From Flavobacterium sp. (lineage in GTDB: Bacteria > Bacteroidota > Bacteroidia > Flavobacteriales > Flavobacteriaceae), in assembly GCF_020217025.1 (NCBI RefSeq), contig NZ_JAIWOF010000014.1:1-10000 (forward strand): a DNA stretch of 10,000 nucleotides. Reading direction: 5' to 3'. Below the pieces are notes generated by a model. The model was not told the origin of the DNA. It saw nothing but the letters and a program-made list of their open reading frames with translations, and did not search any database. Shown here in pieces: positions 7,786 to 10,000 of the stretch. Made by a program: the position numbers and the translations under genes. Within the stretch, counting starts at the first letter, position 1, and the number at the start of each line of letters is the position of its first letter.

Positions 7786-7828
7786 TTTAAATTTAAACAC
7801 AAAGAGCGCAAAGTTTCTCGCAAAGATT
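7786..7828. repeat. CTTTGCG-type intergenic repeat
   Basis: On the minus strand this stretch contains CTTTGCGAG, then AACTTTGCGC, then TCTTTGTG, followed by TTTAAATTTAAA. It is three spaced copies of a CTTTGYG core. Similar CTTTGCG arrays are, to my recollection, frequent between genes in Bacteroidota genomes; their role is not established. It lies directly upstream of the NTF2-like gene. Confidence 0.55.
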
Positions 7829-7849
7829 ACTAAATAAAAAAGGCACAAA
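7821..7849 (-). promoter_or_regulatory. Weak candidate promoter of the NTF2-like gene
   Basis: The minus strand has AATCTTTG (7821-7828), one base off TAnnTTTG, with a TTTG (7846-7849) 17 bases upstream. The -7 box lies in the CTTTGCG repeat and the -33 box in the rluB terminator hairpin. It could therefore be a by-product of those elements rather than a promoter. Confidence 0.3.
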
Positions 7850-7866
7850 GAAAAATCAATGTGCCT
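7831..7866 (-). terminator. Rho-independent terminator of the pseudouridine synthase gene
   Basis: On the minus strand AGGCACA (7860-7866) and TGTGCCT (7841-7847) form a 7-bp stem with a 12-base loop, followed by TTTTTATTTA. It begins 20 bases after the stop at 7887. Confidence 0.75.
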
Positions 7867-7886
7867 GTGTATTTCAAAAAAAACGT

Positions 7887-8780
7887 TTAAGCATTTTTAA
7901 GGTTGATTATTTCTTGTTCGGTTAAGAATCTCCAATCGCCTCTTGGTAAATTTTTCTTAGTTAAACCTGCAAAAGTTACACGGTCCACTTTTAAAACATC
8001 GTATTTTAAATGTTCGAAAATTCTACGAACGATTTTTACGTTTGAAGTTTTCATTTTTAAACCAATTTCACTTTTTGGTTGATCTTCGATGTAAGTGATT
8101 TCTTCCACATATACTTTGTGTTCGTCAATCATTAATCCTTTTTGAATTTTCTCTAAGTCTTCAAATTTCAAATTCTTATCTAAAGTTACTTGATATACTT
8201 TCGAAGAACGTTGATTTGGAACCGTAAATTTCTGAATCATTTCGGTATCATTGGTAAACAACAACAAACCCGTTGTGGTTTTATCCATTCTTCCAACAGG
8301 CATAAGATTAGATTTTGAAGCACCACGAACTAAATCTAAAACGTTAGCTGAACCTGGCGAATCATCTCCTGCTGTAGAGAAATTTTTTGGTTTATTTAAT
8401 AAGACATACTCTTTCTTTTCTGGCGTGATATTTACACCATCAAACTGAACTGAATCGGTTAATTTTACTTTGTAACCCATTTCAGTGATTACTTCACCGT
8501 TTACTTTTACATTTCCACTTTGAATGTAAATATCCGCATCTCTACGGCTACACATTCCCGAATTAGAAATGTAACGGTTTAGACGAATTTCATCTGGATT
8601 AGATGGTTTTTTTGGAGATTTTGGAGCTTTAGGCGCTTCTTTAGCCGCTTCTGGTTTGGTTTTAAACTTTGAAGGCGCTTTACGAATTGGCGCATTTCCT
8701 CTTGAATTACTATCCTTTTTGTAACCTCCTTGTCTTCCTGAACCTGGACGACTTTTATCATTATCTTGATGACGTGACAT
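7887..8780 (-). CDS. rRNA pseudouridine synthase, RsuA/RluB/E/F family
   Basis: A 297-residue enzyme that isomerises a uridine in ribosomal RNA. Residues 1-62 are a basic low-complexity extension rich in Lys, Pro, Ser, Gly and Arg. An S4 RNA-binding domain follows at about 64-110 (IRLNRYISNSGMCSRRDAD, then VKVNGEVI). The catalytic domain runs from about 124 (YVLLNKPKNFST) to 290. It carries the family motif GRMDKTTTGLLLFTND (163-178) with Asp166 as the catalytic residue, and the C-terminal VRRIFEHLKYDVLKVDRV block that ends in LPRGDWRFLTEQE. S4 plus this motif sets it in the RsuA/RluB group; the exact rRNA position (16S 516, or 23S near 2457 or 2604/2605) cannot be read from sequence, so no symbol is given. 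The ATG at 8778-8780 follows a good promoter. The prenyltransferase gene ends 28 bp upstream on the same strand. Confidence 0.92.
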   Translation of the reverse strand: MSRHQDNDKSRPGSGRQGGYKKDSNSRGNAPIRKAPSKFKTKPEAAKEAPKAPKSPKKPSNPDEIRLNRYISNSGMCSRRDADIYIQSGNVKVNGEVITEMGYKVKLTDSVQFDGVNITPEKKEYVLLNKPKNFSTAGDDSPGSANVLDLVRGASKSNLMPVGRMDKTTTGLLLFTNDTEMIQKFTVPNQRSSKVYQVTLDKNLKFEDLEKIQKGLMIDEHKVYVEEITYIEDQPKSEIGLKMKTSNVKIVRRIFEHLKYDVLKVDRVTFAGLTKKNLPRGDWRFLTEQEIINLKNA

Positions 8781-8797
8781 ATTATAAACAATTTGTG

Positions 8798-8827
8798 CAA
8801 AGATATAACTAATATATGGAAATCAAT
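8798..8827 (-). promoter_or_regulatory. Promoter of the pseudouridine synthase gene
   Basis: On the minus strand TATCTTTG (8798-8805) fits the Bacteroidota -7 box, with ATTG (8824-8827) as -33 element; the TTG core is 18 bases away. The -33 part lies inside the last codons of the upstream prenyltransferase gene. Start of transcription is predicted near 8791. Confidence 0.65.
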
Positions 8828-9729
8828 TTTTTGCCGTGAATTAAAACCGATGGTTCGATTAAAACAATACAAAAAACACCTGAAACAATAATAAATTTCA
8901 ATAAAAAATGAAGTTTTAGATATTCCGTCTTAGAAGTTGCTTTCCATAAAAGTAAAGCAAAAAACAACAACCCAATCAAACTTAAATAGAAGTAAATATC
9001 CATGTAACCTACATCATAAACTTCAATTAAAAAATAAACTGGAATTAAAGTAGAAATCGTTAAAACCGAAATAATAGATTTGGCCATTTTTTCACCAAAA
9101 ACTACTGGAATCGTTTTGTAATCGGCCACTAAATCACCTTCGATATTTTCTAAATCTTTAATTAATTCTCGGATTAAAATCAGCAACAATAAGAAAGTCG
9201 CATGAGCAAAAATGACATGATAAAAATTCTTGTAATACATCAAAATCCCGAAGAAAGGCAATACCGCTAAAACAGCAGCCGTGATATTTCCAATTAAAAA
9301 CATCTTTTTCAACTTATGGGAATAAAACCAAATCAGAAAAATATAGGTCGAAAAGAATAAAACCGCACGCCACGAAATTAAAAACATCAACAAAGCAACT
9401 ATGAAATTAATTCCAAAATAGACTTTTAGCTTGGTTTCTTGACTCACCAAACGGTCAATCATGGCTTTTTTAGGACGATTGATTAAATCCTTTTTCGCAT
9501 CGTAAAAATTATTAATGATATAACCCGAAGCAATCGTTAATGTAGAAGCAACAACAATCAAAAACAAACGCCAATCCAAAATAATATCCAAAGCTCGTTT
9601 CTCGGGAGCTAAAATGAATATCGCAGAGAGATATTGCGCTAATGCGACCACCCAAATATTGTATCCTCTAATCACAGAAAAGAAGCTGAAGATTTTAGTA
9701 AGGACTAATTTGGATTTACGGGTAAGCAT
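8809..9729 (-). CDS. UbiA-family membrane prenyltransferase
   Basis: A 306-residue integral membrane enzyme with about eight hydrophobic helices that attaches a prenyl chain from a prenyl diphosphate to an acceptor. Both Mg-diphosphate motifs are present: N73-N-x-x-D77-x-x-x-D81-x-x-N84-R-P, and R187-E-x-x-K-D192-x-E194-N-x-E197-G-D199. The YSHKLKK loop (136-142) is also typical. Flavobacterial homologues are commonly annotated as geranylgeranylglycerol-phosphate geranylgeranyltransferase, an archaeal-type ether-lipid step, but menaquinone or other acceptors cannot be excluded from sequence. The ATG at 9727-9729 (MLTRKSK, then the first amphipathic helix) is preferred over an upstream in-frame ATG at 9792, which would translate the intergenic repeats. 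It lies downstream of the mevalonate kinase gene on the same strand, so product and substrate supply are linked. No terminator follows before the next gene. Confidence 0.88.
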   Translation of the reverse strand: MLTRKSKLVLTKIFSFFSVIRGYNIWVVALAQYLSAIFILAPEKRALDIILDWRLFLIVVASTLTIASGYIINNFYDAKKDLINRPKKAMIDRLVSQETKLKVYFGINFIVALLMFLISWRAVLFFSTYIFLIWFYSHKLKKMFLIGNITAAVLAVLPFFGILMYYKNFYHVIFAHATFLLLLILIRELIKDLENIEGDLVADYKTIPVVFGEKMAKSIISVLTISTLIPVYFLIEVYDVGYMDIYFYLSLIGLLFFALLLWKATSKTEYLKLHFLLKFIIVSGVFCIVLIEPSVLIHGKKLISIY

Positions 9730-9736
9730 TTCTTTT

Positions 9737-9770
9737 AGGTTAAAGGTAATGGGTGAAGGGTTAAGGGTAG
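9737..9770. repeat. Degenerate GGGTTAA-like short repeat
   Basis: The plus strand runs through GGTTAAA, GGTAAT, GGGTGAA, GGGTTAA and GGGTAG, about five units of 6-7 bases. On the minus strand it forms a leader almost free of G just before the UbiA-family gene start. No function is known to me. Confidence 0.6.
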
Positions 9771-9789
9771 TAATGCTGAATTTTATATT

Positions 9790-9797
9790 CAAACCTA
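9790..9797 (-). promoter_or_regulatory. Weak candidate -7 box upstream of the UbiA-family gene
   Basis: TAGGTTTG on the minus strand fits TAnnTTTG and would give a leader of about 55 bases. I see no -33 element at the proper distance, and the box overlaps the tandem repeat. Co-transcription from the kinase gene is an equally good explanation. Confidence 0.3.
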
Positions 9798-9825
9798 ATC
9801 CCTTTTGCCTAATCTCTTTTGCCTA
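9794..9825. repeat. Tandem 14-bp repeat, 2.3 copies
   Basis: CCTAATCCCTTTTG (9794-9807) is followed directly by CCTAATCTCTTTTG (9808-9821) and a partial CCTA (9822-9825). The two full copies differ at one base. The array ends 2 bases from the stop codon of the kinase gene. Confidence 0.85.
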
Positions 9826-9827
9826 TT

Positions 9828-10000
9828 TTAAAAATTATAAACTACTTCTAATTTATAGTCTTTTAAAGATTCTTTTGCTTTATCTAAGTCTTGTGTAAAT
9901 CCTAAAATATAACCACCACCACCAGAACCACATAATTTCAAATAGTAATCGTTGGTATCGATTCCTTTTTGCCACACTTGGTGAAATTGCTCTGGAATCA
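9828..10000 (-). CDS. GHMP kinase C-terminal end, probably mevalonate kinase (partial)
   Basis: The last 56 codons plus TAA (9828-9830) of a gene that continues beyond base 10000. The visible part contains KLCGSGGGGYILG (about 9900-9938), which matches the C-terminal glycine-rich motif 3 of GHMP small-molecule kinases, followed by a short helix and the end VVYNF. GHMP kinases phosphorylate mevalonate, homoserine, galactose and similar substrates with ATP. Mevalonate kinase is the best guess because a prenyl-diphosphate-using UbiA enzyme lies 98 bp downstream on the same strand and Flavobacteriaceae use the mevalonate route. Phosphomevalonate kinase, diphosphomevalonate decarboxylase or a sugar kinase cannot be ruled out from this fragment. 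The start and ATP-binding motif are outside the window. Confidence 0.75.
   Translation of the reverse strand, partial: IPEQFHQVWQKGIDTNDYYLKLCGSGGGGYILGFTQDLDKAKESLKDYKLEVVYNF

Noticed and set aside
7782..7823. 14-residue N-terminal extension of the NTF2-like protein
   Set aside because: The added residues are a translation of the CTTTGCG intergenic repeat; the internal ATG at 7779-7781 gives a normal NTF2-like N-terminus.
8251..8872. Open frames at 8251-8448 (plus) and 8579-8872 (minus) around the pseudouridine synthase
   Set aside because: They overlap the S4/catalytic domain coding region or bridge two real genes in another frame; the Lys/Gln-rich product reflects the A-rich basic extension.
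9730..9792. 21-residue N-terminal extension of the UbiA-family protein
   Set aside because: It translates the GGGTTAA-like repeat and lacks homology-like features; the ATG at 9727-9729 fits the family start.
9614..9898. Plus-strand open frame across the UbiA start, the repeats and the kinase end
   Set aside because: It crosses two genes on the other strand and an intergenic repeat; the composition is not gene-like.

Overview
The window looks like chromosomal DNA of a Flavobacteriaceae member, most probably Flavobacterium or a close relative. The DNA is AT-rich. Promoter-like boxes fit the Bacteroidota TTTG/TAnnTTTG pattern rather than E. coli -35/-10. The largest gene carries a type IX secretion (T9SS) type B C-terminal sorting domain, found only in Bacteroidota. 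The mevalonate kinase and UbiA-type prenyltransferase pair also fits this group.

Layout: (1) 51-4340, minus: a 1429-residue exported T9SS cargo with a choice-of-anchor-L-like head, Ig/PKD-like domains, eight tandem cysteine-paired modules and a type B sorting tail. (2) 4341-4464: a strong hairpin terminator for lepA plus a probable promoter for the cargo gene. (3) 4465-6261, minus: lepA (elongation factor 4). (4) 6262-6421: a divergent promoter region. (5) 6422-7417, plus: a DusB-type tRNA-dihydrouridine synthase. (6) 7422-7781, minus: a small NTF2/SnoaL-like protein converging on dusB with a 4-bp gap. (7) 7782-7886: an intergenic stretch with a CTTTGCG-type repeat and a terminator. (8) 7887-8780, minus: an RsuA/RluB-family pseudouridine synthase. 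(9) 8809-9729, minus: a UbiA-family membrane prenyltransferase. (10) 9730-9827: a repeat-rich leader. (11) 9828-10000, minus: the C-terminal end of a GHMP kinase, probably mevalonate kinase, continuing past the window edge. A plus-strand gene may end within bases 3-62.

Functionally, three genes serve translation or RNA modification (lepA, dusB, pseudouridine synthase). The right end is an isoprenoid block: mevalonate kinase feeds the prenyl-diphosphate pathway, and the UbiA enzyme uses a prenyl diphosphate. The left end makes a large surface or secreted protein.

Most of the window is ordinary core genome. The least explained part is the cargo protein: its eight-module array shows a higher-order alternation of two module types, and no function can be read from it. 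I saw no CRISPR array, tRNA, rRNA, insertion sequence, phage gene or defence system.
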